Shown: positions 20,601-31,598, numbered from the stretch's first letter. The stretch is 64,000 bases of DNA from Choricystis sp. odSpoLacu1 (GCA_958009055.1 OY253662.1:62001-126000); one strand, 5' to 3'. Notes: a model not told the origin generated them from the sequence alone. A program made the numbers and translations.

Positions 20601-23600
20601 GGGGCCGCCACCCGACACTTTGAGGCGCACCCAAAACGCGGCCGCGTCACCGACTACTTCAGGCGCGTCCAGGGGGGGCAGGGCAGCATCCCCCGCCGCG
20701 ACGTCCACTTTTTTGTGGCCCCGCATCCAGGAGACTTGCAGCTTGCCGGGGGCGGCATCTGTGACAGGGCGCCCCGCTTCATCGACGACGCAGACGGACA
20801 GGCCGGTCACTGCCTTCCCCGCGGGCACGCCGTCCAACCTCGCCGCGGGGCCGTCGCCATCGCCGTCGACAGCGGCGGCGGTGGCAGAGGCAGCGTCAGC
20901 GGCGGGCAGGGGCTCCCCATTCAGCAACAGCTGCAGAGACGCGGGCGCGCGCGACGGTTCGACTGTGAGGGGCAGCGCGAGCGCGGTCAGCGCGCCCGCC
21001 GCGTCCACCGCGGCCGCGGCGGCCGGGGTGGCGGGGCGCGTCACCAGGGACAGCACGACGTCGTGCGGGCCCCCTGTGGCCACGGTGCCGGCCGCCGCGT
21101 CCATGCCGTCCGCGCGGGCGACGCCCGTGGCGGCAAACGAAAACAGGGACGACGGCGGGTCGAGCGCGGCGCACTCGACGGACAGGTCAAACGGCAGGTC
21201 GCGCGAGGGCGCGGTGGGCGTGCCCCACGCGTCGGCCGCGGTGACGGCAAAGGCGGGCAAGGGGGCGCCCGCGGCCAGGGCGAGAGGAGGAGCGGGGGTG
21301 GAGGAGGGAAGCGGCCACGGGTGGCCGCCGACGAGCGCGAGCGACACGGGCGCACCCGGCACCAGCGTCACCGGCAGCGTGACGGTGTCGCTTTCTCCAT
21401 CCCCGGGCACACTGATGACCAGCACTGCACGCGCAGGGGGCGGCACAGCGGCCGCCTGGGTGGCGGTGGGTTGGGCGGCCTGCGTGCCGGCGGCCGCGGC
21501 CGCACGCGCGCCGCGCGCGGCCGCCCCCGCGGCAGCCTCAGCAAACAGGGCCAACCCGGTGGCGCCCGGCGCCCCCATCACGCGCACGCGGGACAGAGTC
21601 GCACCATGTGGCGCGGCCGCCACGTCTGCGGTGGCCAGCATGTCGTCGAGGCGGGGGCCGGGCGTGGCGTCGTCGTCACCATTCTCGCCGCGCGCCGCGT
21701 GCACCGCCACCCTGACCCCGCCTACCGCAAACTGGGGCGGGGGTGGCGCATCGTTGCCGTGCGCATCCACAAACGTCACCTCCAGCGGGGGCAGGGGGGC
21801 CCCCAGGGGGAGGGGGGCGGCGGCCGCCGCGCCGCGGCCGGCGCCACGCATCGCGGCGCGCGTCGCGGCGCCGGGGGCGACCACCACACGCACCGTCGCC
21901 CGCACGCACGCGCCGCCAGGAGGCGCGGGCGCCACCTCGAACTCCAGTTCATACGTGCCCGCCCGGGTGGTGCCGTCCGTGATGCGGGCAAAGCGGAACG
22001 CGCCGTCGCGCGCGGGCGTGCGGTTTTCGACTTCACACACGAGCGAGCGGAGAGAAGGCGCGGTGGTGGTGGTGGTGGTGGCTGCAGCAGCGGGCGCGTC
22101 GTCATCGTCCACAGCGCCTTCTTTGGCGGCCTTGCGTTTGCGCCCTTTCTTGGAGGGGGGGGGCGGCGCGGCGGCAGTCGCACCACCACCACTCTCCCCG
22201 CTCTCGCCCGCGCCCGTCTCGCCACAGAACCACAGCCGCTGCACCACCGCCAGGGCGACGCGCTCGCCCGCCAGCGTGCAGCGCGTGACGGAGCCACCCC
22301 CACCCGCCAGCACGGTGGCCGCGGTCTCGGGTACGGCGCCGCCGGCAGCCAGGCGCAGGGGGGCGCCGCCCACCAACGACAGAGGGTCGAGCCGCAGCGA
22401 CTCGGGCGCGCGCGCGGCCTCCCTGGCCTCCGCGTCCGCGACGTCGGCATCAGTCGCCGCCCCCTCCAGCCGGCGCAGGGGCAGGGTGCGCGTGGCGCCC
22501 CCCCACAGGGACGCGGGGACGGGGGCGACCGTGACGCGGCCGCCCGCGTGCGGGCCGTCACGCGCGTCGGGCTGCGCGACTGTGAAATACGCCACCCGCC
22601 CCACAAGCGCCGGCTTGGTGGCCAGCTTGACGGCGTCCCACACGCGGTACGCGTCGGGGCCCAGGGTGAGGGATGCAAACGCGGTGACGCCTTCACCATG
22701 CGCCGCGCGCGCGCGGTCGCTTGCAGCGCCGGCGGCCCGCGCTCGCCAAACACCGCGCGCCGGTCCAGGGTGGCGTGGCAGGCCGCCAGCCAGTCCCTGA
22801 ACCTCCGCTCCAGGGAGCCTCGGTCGGAGGGGGCGGCGGCGGCCAGCAGGGAGGGCAGGTTGTCCCGAAACGTTAGCTTGTTGCGCGTGACGCGAAAGGC
22901 GGGGCCAAAGAAGAGCGCGCCGCGCAAGCGGCCAAACGCGTCGTCGGGCAGGGCGTCCCGCGAGGCGGCGGTACGGCGAGTCGCCACGGCATCGATGAAG
23001 GGCAGCGAATCGACGCGGGAGCCGGGGATGAGGCGGCCCTGCCAGAAGCACTCGAGCACGGGGGCGGGTCTGTTGGGGGGGAGTGGGGACGTGCCGTCGT
23101 GGTCGTCGGCGTCGGCGTCGCCGCCGCCCGAGACTTGTGTGAGGGCGCCCCCCGCCTGCGTGCCGCCACCGCCGCCCCGGTCACGCTGCGTCATTTGAGT
23201 CATGTCCACCACGCCATCTGACAGGCGGCCGTAGCGCGTGGGGGCGGCGGCGTCGGCGTGGCCGTCCGCGGCGCGCGGCAGGGGCGCGTCCGACGGCAGC
23301 GTCTCGTCGGCGGCGGTGCAGGGAAAGTACCAGAGGACGCCCCCCACGTCGCCCTTGCCCGGCACGTGCAGGGAGAACCTCATGTCCGCCCCCGCGGCTG
23401 CCAGGTAGCGCGACTCCAGGTCGTCGTCGACGTCGGCGAGGCGCGTCGTCCACACGGGGCGGCCGCCCACGACGCAGCGCAGGGTGACGTCGGCGGGGGC
23501 GGGGGCGCCGTCGGGGAGGGTGGTGGAGGAGGGCGCGCCCCCACCGCCCGCGGGGCGGCCGGCGGGGCCGTGCACGTAGTAGTGGTAGAGGTGGGCGAGC

Positions 23601-24914
23601 GTGGCGGCGAGCGACGCGCCGCCGCGGTCGGTGGTCAGAGCCGCCAGCACCTCTGGCTTCAGCCGCGACACCGTCACCCGGGTCCAGTGCGGATGTTCCG
23701 CTTCCTGGGCAGCCCACTCGGCGGTCAGGCCCGCAAACGCGGGGCAGGAGGCTTCCGCGGTCGCCGCGGCGGACGACGCGTCCCCTGGGTCGCGGTGCAG
23801 CAGGTCGCCACTGTACACGTCTCCACCAGCCGTGTACCGCGCCTCCAACGCGGCCGCATCCAGGGCCAGCTCGCGCACGACGCCCGCGCGGTCGCCCGCC
23901 GCGCGCGACGTGACGCGGACTGCGCCGCCCAGGTAGAAGGCAGCATTCTTGGACCCCACGCCAAAAAATGACAGGTCGGCGGTCAGGTGGCGGGACGCAG
24001 CCAGGGCGGCGGCCGCGGGGGCGACTTCGGGGGAGGCGGAAGGGGGGGGCGGGGAGGCGGCCAGTGGGTCGGCAGCGCCCCCCGGCCGCTCAGACGCAGG
24101 CAGGTTCATCACCGCCCACCCCGCCAGGGCCGCCGCCGTCATGCCGCAGCCGCCGTCCCACACGGACAGCAGTCCGGCCGTGCCGGCCGCGTTGGTGGCG
24201 ACGGTGACCTCGATGCGGGGGGGAGGGGGTGGGGGGGAGGAGGAGGCAGCCACAGACGCTACAATGCGCGTCGCGCGCAGCGCGTTGTCGATCAGCTCCG
24301 CCACCGCAAACGCGACGGGGGAGCGGCCCGAGGCGGCGTAGTACTCGTAGTCGCCGGCCGCGGTCAGGGTTTTGGGGTGGGGTTGGAAGGTGACGCGTTC
24401 CTGTGGAGTGGGGTGGGGGTGGAGGTAAGATGAGAGAGCCCGAGTGCGCACGCACACACGCGCCCCCCACGCCCCCGTCCCCCTCATCTCACCGTGGCCA
24501 CGCCGTCCAGGCGCCCACTGCCGGCCGCCACCACCCACAGCTCGGCGCCGGGGGGGAGGGCCGCCAGCTCTGCGTCGTCGGCGACGCGGGCACCGGCGCG
24601 CAGGTCGACCAGGTCAAAGTCCTGTGGAGCGGAGAGGGGGGCAGAGACGTGGTGAGACGCAGTGCGTGCTGGAGGGGGCGGGGCGGCGTCCGAGGGAGAG
24701 GCGGGGGCGGGCGGGGTGCGGTTTCTCGCAGCACAGCGCGCGAATCGGGCGCCACTCGTCGCTCGGCGCCCCCACTCTCCACACTCACCTCCTCCCCGAC
24801 GCCAAACGAGGTCGCCACTGCAGCCTTGGTAGCTGCCAGCGTGCGAGGGCGCGTGCCCAGGGCTGCTTCGTCGGGGGCGCCGCCCGCAGCAGACGCGCGG
24901 CGCACGACGAGCAT
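17674..24914 (-). CDS. SMCHD1/GMI1-like protein: GHKL ATPase, Ig-like array, SMC hinge (two apparent frameshifts)
   Basis: A chromatin protein of about 2,325 residues, the longest in the window. Exons are 24914-24789, 24621-24493 and 24400-17674. The order is: an N-terminal ubiquitin-like segment; a GHKL ATPase with AVAELIDNALRAT (N box, near 122), WDGGCGM and FFGVGSKNAAFYLG (near 235); a transducer-like region; a very long array of beta-rich Ig-like repeats (for example GDTVTLPVTLVPGAPVSLAL); a coiled coil (AAAEAARDEITARLDAA); and an SMC-hinge domain near 1985 (VVGVLARLAAVSDSALGAVL). This is the layout of animal SMCHD1 and plant GMI1/DMS11 proteins in silencing and recombination repair. The frame breaks at two identical (CG)6 tracts, 22704-22715 and 18979-18990; one surplus CG in each restores one long protein. 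The basic tail (KRGRGKVGG...RAKRVKA) suits a nuclear protein. Confidence 0.85.
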
Positions 24915-25672
24915 GCGGGTTGGAATTTGCGGGGGGCGCGGTTCTCTCTCTGAGTGTGGGAGTGTGTCGTGGGGAGGGAGGTCCCTGTGCGCACGCAGGG
25001 GGAGGGAGAGTGTGTGTGGCGCGCGGGGCGGGGAGAGAAAGGAGCGAGAGAGTGATAGAGAGCGGCGTTCTCTCTCTTCGAACACACCCCTCGTCAGCGC
25101 TACGCCCGCCGTCACGGCGGGTGTAGTTCGTTTTGTTGATTTTTTTTTGGTTGCAAATGCTGTTGTGTGAGAGGTGAGTTTAGATCCATACCAAGCCGGG
25201 GCTTGGCTTACGTTTTTGGGGGATGCAGTCGCGTTTTTGTTGGTGATGCAGTCGTTGATGGAGGCGGGTGCGGCGCAGCGCGGCGCCCGCCTTCTCCCTT
25301 GACTCAGGCACGTCGCCTGCGTCAACGGCGAAACTTTTTGGACCCCATTTTCTGCATGCCGCGCCACTTTTTTGTTTGTCAATGCACCCTACAGTCAAGG
25401 TGATAGTCTCAGCTTTCATGTGCTGTAAAGATCGATTTCTGAGTGGCTCACGTCGACTCTGTGGACTGCAAAATTTGAACAGCAATCTGTTGAAGCGCCG
25501 CCGGTTAAAAGGGGTCGCTTTGAAGGGTCACGCCAAAAAGCGGCAGACCGGCTTCAAAAAGTGCTGCATCTATTCCGCCCCCCCGGACAACGAATCAAAC
25601 AGACATAGATGACGGTAGACAGTGTAACGGTTTTTGTTTAAATTGACACACACCACTTCAATCCCCAAACTC
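24915..25672. other. Long intergenic region with a low-GC island and imperfect tandem repeat
   Basis: The largest gap, between the start of the SMCHD1-like gene and the 3' end of rnhB (both - strand). From about 25130 to 25640 the base composition falls to near 50% GC, against about 70% elsewhere. It holds an imperfect tandem pair, 25211-25231 and 25232-25254 (each starts CGTTTTTG and ends GATGCAGTCG), and a six-base-pair hairpin, CCAAGC 25191-25196 with GCTTGG 25201-25206. Short ORFs on both strands resemble nothing I know. A structured ncRNA is possible, but I recognise no tRNA, snRNA, SRP or RNase P consensus. Confidence 0.5.
25211..25254 (+). repeat. Imperfect tandem duplication, units 21 and 23 nt
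   Basis: Unit 1 (25211-25231) and unit 2 (25232-25254) share the first eight and last ten bases and differ only by a small internal insertion. They sit inside the low-GC intergenic island. Confidence 0.75.
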
Positions 25673-26617
25673 TCAGTAATTTCCCTTCAATGGCGCAAAC
25701 GTGAGTCTGTGAATGTCGCACGGCCCGTGTTTCGCAATGGCGGCCATGTGGGCGGCAGTGCCGTAGCCTTTGTGGCCGTCAAATCCATAGGCTGGCCACT
25801 TCGAGTGCGCCGCCTGCATAATCCGATCGCGCGTCACCTTGGCCACAATCGATGCGGCCGCAATTGCGGCCGACTTGGCGTCCCCCTTGACGATGGCGGC
25901 GGCATGCTTGACGGGCAGCGCCGACGGCAGCCGGTTGCCGTCGACCAGGGCAGCGTCAGCAGGCGACGGCAGGGCTGCCACCGCCTGCGTCATGGCCAGC
26001 AGCGTGGCCTGCAGGATGTTGATTCTGTCGATCTCGCCAGCTTCGATGACGGCGGACGCGGTGAGGACGCCTGGGTGGGCTTGGAGGGCGTTGTACGCTT
26101 CCTCCCTCTGCGCGGCGGTCAGCTTTTTTGAATCATTTAGAAGAGGCATCAGGCCGGCCGCGTCGGCCGGCAGGATCGCGGCGGCCGCGACAACGGGGCC
26201 GGCCAGGGGGCCGCGGCCGGCTTCGTCAACGCCTGTGGGGTGTGGGGTGTGGTGGTGTGGGGTGGACGCCTGTGTGTGGTTGTCCGGCCCACGCACTGGG
26301 GTGGGTCGGTTGAAACGGCGGGAAGACCAACACGAAACGATGAGGTGACCCCCGCCCAATCGCCGCGCCCGATTTCTTCACTCACCCGCCACCCGCGCAA
26401 ACCCTTGCGCCCACAGCCGCTTCTCCAGGGTACGGCACGGTCCAGCAGCTGTCGCTTTGCGCTTGGGCGCCGCCGCGGGCGCGGCGCCTCCGTCCTCCGC
26501 AGCCGCGCGCTGCCGCTTGGCCGACGTCATGCCGGCGTGCGCGCGTGCGCGGCCGGCGGACGCCACGACGGCGCCGCCCAGGCGGGCGGAGCGGCGGACA
26601 GCGCGTTGTGAGTTCAT
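25673..26617 (-). CDS. rnhB: Ribonuclease HII, bacterial type (organellar)
   Basis: A 263-residue enzyme that nicks RNA in RNA-DNA hybrids at ribonucleotides. Exons are 26617-26386 and 26232-25673; splicing restores GVDEAGRGPLAGPVVAAA, the first catalytic Asp/Glu pair of RNase HII. LNDSKKLTAAQRE, an internal acidic site (AALVDGNRLP), DAKSAAIAAASIVAKVTRD and the C-terminal GYGTAAHMAAI are typical of the bacterial rnhB family and not of the eukaryotic H2A subunit. Residues 1-75 are basic and Ala-rich, consistent with a plastid or mitochondrial targeting signal. The origin is probably organellar gene transfer. It lies 83 bp downstream of HCAR on the same strand. Confidence 0.9.
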
Positions 26618-26700
26618 GAGGCAAAAAAAAGGGCTGGGGCAGTGTGTGTGAGTGTTGTGTGTTTTTGCAAAGCGTTTCTCTCTCTCCCTCTCCCTTCTTC

Positions 26701-28237
26701 TCACTCCCTCACCCGCGGCGGCGGCGGCCCCGGCGCCTTTAACCCAATCCTCCCCGACACAAACCCGTCCCCATCGTACCGCGCCACGATGGCGCGCACG
26801 TGGGGCGGGACGTGAGCCTCCGCCGCCCGTCCCGCGCCGCCACGCGTCCAGTGCCGCTGCACGTACAGCCAGTTGCGCAGGGCGTGGTAGTCCACGCTGT
26901 ACGCGCCAAAGGCCAGGCCTTTGGGGCCAAGCCAGGTGAGCAGGGTGGCGATGATGGTGCCCACATTCAGAGGGGCGGGGTCGGGGCCGCGCCCGAGCTT
27001 GGCCTCGTCGTCCGCTTCCAGTGTGGCGCGCACGAGGGTGGGGACCAGAAACCCGCCCCATGATGACGTGGGCGCCGTCTCCAGCACGTGTTCTGCGGCG
27101 GCCAGGAGGCGGGCACCGCGATCATTGCGCACGGTGACGTGCTGGTAGTGGCGCCGCATGTCCAGGGGGGATGTCAACGGGGGTGGCACCCCCATGTAGC
27201 CGACCACCACGTCCGCCAGCGAGTTGGTGTAGTCAAAACAGGAGTAACAGGAGGGCGCGATCGCGTCGGTCAAGTCATTGGTGGGCAGGGAGAAGTAGGG
27301 CACGCTCTCAGCCTCGCCACTGGCGCGATCCACAAAGTGCACCCTGTAGTCTTGACAGAATTCGTAGTGCTTGACGGCGTCGGGGTCCATGGGGGCCGCC
27401 GCCTCCAGAAACGTGGCCAGCCCGGGCCGCGTGCCGTTGTCAGCGCAGTTGGTGCCGACGACGAAAACGTCGGCGTCTAGGTAGCGGGCCACAGACCGCA
27501 CCGCCTGCACTTGGCACCCGACACCAATGAACAGGATGGCGGCGATGGAGCCATCACTGGACAGGGCTTCCAGGGTGGGCAGGACGGCGAGGGAGGGGGA
27601 GAGGACGGGCTTGACGCCGCGCGCTGCCATGACGTCGGCTGCGGTCCGCGCGACGACGGGGCGCGGGGACAGGGGGTCGTCCTCCGAGGATTGGACACAA
27701 ACAACCGCGTCCACGATGCTGGCTTCCAGGGCTGCGACCGCGAGGCGGGTGACGACCCCCGTCCACTGCGCGCCAGGGAGCGGGGACCGAGCGCGCGCAA
27801 AGAATGTGGACGCCGTCACCCCGTACCTCAGCTCGTGGTCGTCGTCCAGGGACCGGTGGCGGCCGTGCACGGCGGGCTCCAGGTCGTGCGCTTTGGACAT
27901 GCCTGGGGGTGGGGGGGGGTGGGGGGGTGGGGGGGGGGGTGAGCGAAAAACACAAGAGCCACCGCCCACGCTACCCCTCTCCTTCCCTCAAACAACACAC
28001 ACCACTGCCCAAAAAGGCACAAGCCTCCCCCACGTGCGCAATCCACTCGGTGTCGCACAGGCCGCAGTTGCTACAAAACTCTTTGGCGGGGTAGACAGCG
28101 CCTTTGGGGACGGGGCGGGCGGTAGCGCGGCGGGCGCGACCTGCGGCCAGCGTGGACGCGTCACGGGCGCCGGTGTCGGGGGTGGCCTGAGCGCGGGGGG
28201 GGTGGGGAAGACGGCGCATGGTTTCGATGCGACGCAT
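26701..28237 (-). CDS. HCAR: 7-hydroxymethyl chlorophyll a reductase (HCAR)
   Basis: FeS-flavoprotein of 478 residues that uses reduced ferredoxin to convert 7-hydroxymethyl chlorophyll a to chlorophyll a, the last step of chlorophyll b-to-a conversion. Exons are 28237-28003 and 27902-26701; the join restores EACAFLGSGMSKAHDLEP. Visible signatures are CSNCGLCDTEW (iron-sulfur cysteines, near 55), GVGCQVQAVRSV, GTNCADNGTR, CQDYRVHF, and IAPSCYSCFDYTNSLADVVV followed by GYMGVP, all typical of HCAR within the FrhB/F420-hydrogenase beta family. The N-terminus (MRRIETMRRLPHPPRAQ) is transit-like; the first of two in-frame ATGs was chosen. It is divergent from CTU1, with only 87 bp between start codons. 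Confidence 0.94.
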
Positions 28238-28324
28238 TTGCGTCGAGTCTCGCGAAAAGAGGGACGAACGCTGACGCTCTCGACACTGTTTTTTTTGTGT
28301 TTTTTTTTCCTGCCCTCCTCCACG

Positions 28325-29518
28325 ATGGTTGCGCCCGCCTGCGCGCGCTGCGTCGACGGCCGCGCCGTGCTGAAGCGGCCCAAGACCGGAGAGCCGGTGC
28401 GTGCGGCCGGGAGAGGGGAGGGGAGTGCGTTTTTCGTCGTGGCTAGCGTCGAATGCGAACGTCGGCCGCCAACCACCGCACCCCACCCCGCCCTCCAGCT
28501 CTGCAAACACTGCTTCTATGCGGCCTTGGAAGCCGAAGTCCACGCCACCATCACCCGCCACTCCCTCTTCCGTCCCGGCCAACGCGTCGCGGTCGCCGCG
28601 TCGGGCGGCAAAGACTCGACCGTGCTCGCCCACATCCTCACGACGCTCAACACGCGCCACGCGTACGGCCTGGACCTCTTCATGTTGTCCGTGGATGAAG
28701 GCATCGCGGGGTACAGGGATGACTCGTTGGCGGCCGTGGAGAGGAATGCGGCAGCCTATGGCCTGCCCCTCGTGCTTTTGTCCCACGCCGACCTCTACCG
28801 CGGCTGGACCGTGGACGCCGTCGCCGCCGCCACGGGGCGTGGCTCCAACTGCACCTTCTGCGGCGTCCTGCGCCGTCAAGCCCTGGACAGAGGGGCCGTG
28901 CTCTCCAACGCCGACGTCGTCGCGACGGGGCACAACGCCGACGACGTGGCTGAAACCGTCCTCCTCAACCTGGTGCGCGGCGACGGCGCGCGGCTGGCCA
29001 GGTGCGGGTGCGCGGTGATGGGAGACGCTAGTGGTGGTGGTGGTGACGGTGACAACACCACCACCACCCGCCCTCGATCTGTGCCGAGGGTTAAACCATT
29101 TTTGGAGACCTATGAGAAAGAGATCGTTCTGTACGCGCACCACAAGCGCCTCGACTACTTCTCCACCGAGTGTGTGTATGCGCCCTTTGCGGCGCGGGGG
29201 GCGCCGCGCGAACTGGTGAAAGACTTGGAGGCGGTGCACCCGGCCACGATTGCCGCGCTCGTGCGCACAGCGGAGGGCCTGGCCGCCGCTGCGGCCGCCG
29301 CGGGCGCCGCCCGCATCGCCCCCCCCCCCACCACCTCTCCGGGCGCCTGCACCCAGTGCGGCGCCCTGGCGTCGGGAGACGTGTGCAAAGCGTGCCAGCT
29401 GGTGGCGGGGCTGGAGGCGGCGGTGGGGCGCGCGAGGACGGGTGATGCAGCCGTGCGGCCGGCGCGGCTCGCGGGCAGGCGGCGCGAGGCGGCGGGGCCG
29501 CTCAAGTTTGAGGCGTAG
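28325..29518 (+). CDS. CTU1: Cytoplasmic tRNA 2-thiolation protein 1 (CTU1/NCS6)
   Basis: A 363-residue thiouridylase that adds sulfur to wobble U34 of tRNA-Lys, tRNA-Glu and tRNA-Gln with CTU2 and URM1. Exons are 28325-28396 and 28499-29518. The N-terminal zinc cysteines CARC (residues 6-9) and CKHC lie either side of the intron. Further motifs are the PP-loop ASGGKDSTVLAHIL, CTFCGVLRRQALDRGA, TGHNADDVAETVLLN, and the C-terminal zinc pair CTQCG and CKAC. A Gly/Asp/Thr-rich insert near residue 240 is unusual but in frame. Start by first ATG (CACGATGG). Confidence 0.95.
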   Translation: MVAPACARCVDGRAVLKRPKTGEPVRAAGRGEGSAFFVVASVECERRPPTTAPHPALQLCKHCFYAALEAEVHATITRHSLFRPGQRVAVAASGGKDSTVLAHILTTLNTRHAYGLDLFMLSVDEGIAGYRDDSLAAVERNAAAYGLPLVLLSHADLYRGWTVDAVAAATGRGSNCTFCGVLRRQALDRGAVLSNADVVATGHNADDVAETVLLNLVRGDGARLARCGCAVMGDASGGGGDGDNTTTTRPRSVPRVKPFLETYEKEIVLYAHHKRLDYFSTECVYAPFAARGAPRELVKDLEAVHPATIAALVRTAEGLAAAAAAAGAARIAPPPTTSPGACTQCGALASGDVCKACQLVAGLEAAVGRARTGDAAVRPARLAGRRREAAGPLKFEA

Positions 29519-29595
29519 GATTGGTTCAGAGAAAGGGTTGTTGACTTTTAACACACTGACGTGGTTTTTTGCCTGCACTTGACACACAACACACT

Positions 29596-30887
29596 TCACT
29601 CACTACCCGACGACAGCGACAGCACCTCACTCTCGTCCCCGCTGGCCGCCGCAGCAGCAGGGACAGCCGCCCGCCCGGCCGCCGCCGACACGCGGCGCGG
29701 GCGGGGCCCGCCACGGGGGGGCGGGGGTGACGCGCCGCCGCCGCCGCGCGGCGTGTCGCCGCCTGATGAGGAAGCGTCCGAAATCGAGTTGCTGGGTTCG
29801 GGCGTTTCATCGTCGTCTGCGCCGTCGGAGGAGGAGGATTGGGGGGCGCGTGGGCGTTTGGGCGGGCGCTTGGGCGCGGGCGCAGGGGCGCGTGGGGGCG
29901 GGGCAGCCGCGCGCGGCGGCGGTGCTGGCGCCGGCGCGGCCGCCACAGCGCCCCCCACCGGCGCGACAACCGCGCCGCGCCCCCCGCTGCCACCCGACCC
30001 CAGCCACGGCGGCGGCCACACGGAAGGGGGGGCGGCCACCGCCCGGCGGGCGGCGGTCGGGCGCGACGCGGCCGACGCGGCCGCGTCGGCGCCACCGTCG
30101 CCGTCGTCAAACCCAAAATCGTCGTCACTCTCACCGCCGCCGCCACCATCAGCGTAGCGGGCGGCCGCCCTCTCAGCCGCGGCACGTCGAGGCTGGGCGC
30201 GCTGGGACGGGCGGGGGGGGGCGCCGCCCCCCGAGTCGGTGGCCTCGTCCTCGGTGGGGGGTGCAGGTTGGGACGCCTCGACGCCGCCACCCCCGCCCGC
30301 CCCCACCCCCACCTGCACGCACCCCGCCACCCCGTCATCCCAGGCCACCTCGCCCTGGGGGGCCAGCACGCCTGCCGGCAGCGCCAGCTCGGCTTCGGAC
30401 GGGTTGTCGGCCGCGGTGCCAACCCAGACCGCGCGATCAAAAACCACCACCGCGTCGAACACGTCCTCCGCCAGCACGCCGCGCGGGCCGGCCCGCAGCA
30501 CGGCGTAGCGGGCCTGCGGAAAGATGAGGCGCCCCGAGAATTTGAGGCGGCCGCCGCAGGGGAAGTGGAGGTAGAGGCGCGGGGTCTGGGTGTCGAGCCC
30601 CGCCAGCGTGCCGAGGCTGCCCGCCGCCGTGGGCTGCAGGTGGGCCGCGATGGCCAGCAGGTAGCGGCCCTTGCGCACGGACGACTTTTTGACGATGTCC
30701 TTGCCGTCGGCGGCAGCCAGGACTGGGGATGGGTGGATGGGGAATCAGCGCGTGCACATCCGTGCTGCGTCCACTCTCTCCCCCGCCCACACACGCCCAC
30801 ACGCCACCACTCACATCTGGGCGTGGGCAGCGTGCGCAGCGGCACGCGCCGCGTGGCCGAGAAGACGGAGCCCAGGTCGTCCGCCAT
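29596..30887 (-). CDS. RHL1: RHL1-like DNA-binding protein (DNA topoisomerase VI complex)
   Basis: A 399-residue protein from exons 30887-30815 and 30722-29596. The conserved first half reads GKDIVKKSSVRKGRYLLAI, then LYLHFPCGGRLKFSGRLIFP, EDVFDAVVVFDRAVWVGT and NPSEAELALP, matching plant ROOT HAIRLESS 1, a subunit of the plant DNA topoisomerase VI holoenzyme needed for endoreduplication. The second half is disordered: Pro/Ala-rich, basic KRPPKRPRAPQ, then acidic/serine stretches ending LSLSSGSE. RHL1 proteins are of similar size, with a poorly conserved tail. Nuclear location expected. Confidence 0.85.
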
Positions 30888-30955
30888 CGGGGCAGAAAGA
30901 AAAAAATGACGTTTTTGTTTTGATTGCAGTCGCACTCCCGACCCGCGCCCTTTCC

Positions 30956-31199
30956 TCAGAGGGTGACCGTGTAGAAACGGGGGCGCCCACTCACGAGAAA
31001 CGGGGTGGCGGACCACACCGCAAAGGACGCAAACAGGGCTGTGAACACCGCCTCCGACACCCACTGCCGTTCGACTCCAAGCTCGGGGAGGAGGCGAACC
31101 CCGCGTCGGGCGGAGGCGAGGGCGACGGCACGTGCAGGCGCTGGCCAGCTGGGCCGGGGCGCCGTGCACGTACTGGAAGGCGACGCCGCCCAGGATCAT
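30956..31199 (-). CDS. Short putative membrane protein (doubtful, apparent frameshift)
   Basis: Unrecognised. From an ATG at 31199 the frame reads MILGGVAFQYVHGAPAQLA. The sequence that looks protein-like continues in another frame as ARAVALASARRGVRLLPE, then WVSEAVFTALFASFAVWSATPF, and stops at 30956. That gives about 81 residues with two hydrophobic segments if one base is surplus near 31135-31145. A splice acceptor-like CACCCACACCCACAG ends at 31227, so the gene may instead have an upstream exon that I cannot find. It could be spurious. Confidence 0.3.
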
Positions 31200-31598
31200 G
31201 TGGAGGCAGGCGCGCAGGAGGGGGAGCTGTGGGTGTGGGTGAAGGGTTGGTTGGGGCAGGCGGGAGCGCGTAAAACGAGAGCTCTCGCAGCGTCGGTCGG
31301 TCGGTTTTCGACCAAAAAACGACGACGTCTCTCCCGCTCTCTCCAACGGCGCCGAGTTTACGCGCACCCTATCGGACCCCCCACACAGAGAGAGAGAGAG
31401 AGAGAGAAAAAGAGGGAATGTAACGGAGAATAAAGCAATAGAAAACAGACAACTACAGGCACACACCTCGCTCTCGTTCCTCGAAAAAAAACGACGGCGA
31501 CTATCACAGACGTCGACCCCACCGTCTTACGGCTGCGCCCGTGACTGGGCAGCCGGCGGCGTACCTGGCGATTCGTGGCCCACAACGATTCGTGGCCC
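31200..31598. promoter_or_regulatory. Upstream region of the RUS gene
   Basis: About 400 bases between the doubtful - strand ORF and the RUS start. It contains a perfect (AG)10 at 31387-31406 and AT-rich sequence nearby. No TATA box or known element is clear, and no coding sequence is supported. Confidence 0.45.
31387..31406 (+). repeat. (AG)10 microsatellite
   Basis: Perfect AG repeat in the upstream region of the RUS-family gene. Confidence 0.9.

Noticed and set aside
19885..22800. A 971-codon + strand open frame opposite the SMCHD1-like gene (and others at 20715-23198)
   Set aside because: High GC suppresses stops in shadow frames. The protein is Ala/Ser/Pro/Arg-rich without motifs, while the - strand encodes recognisable domains.
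27527..28324. N-terminal extension of CTU1 by 266 codons
   Set aside because: It runs antisense through HCAR. The family start motif CARC is correctly placed from the ATG at 28325.
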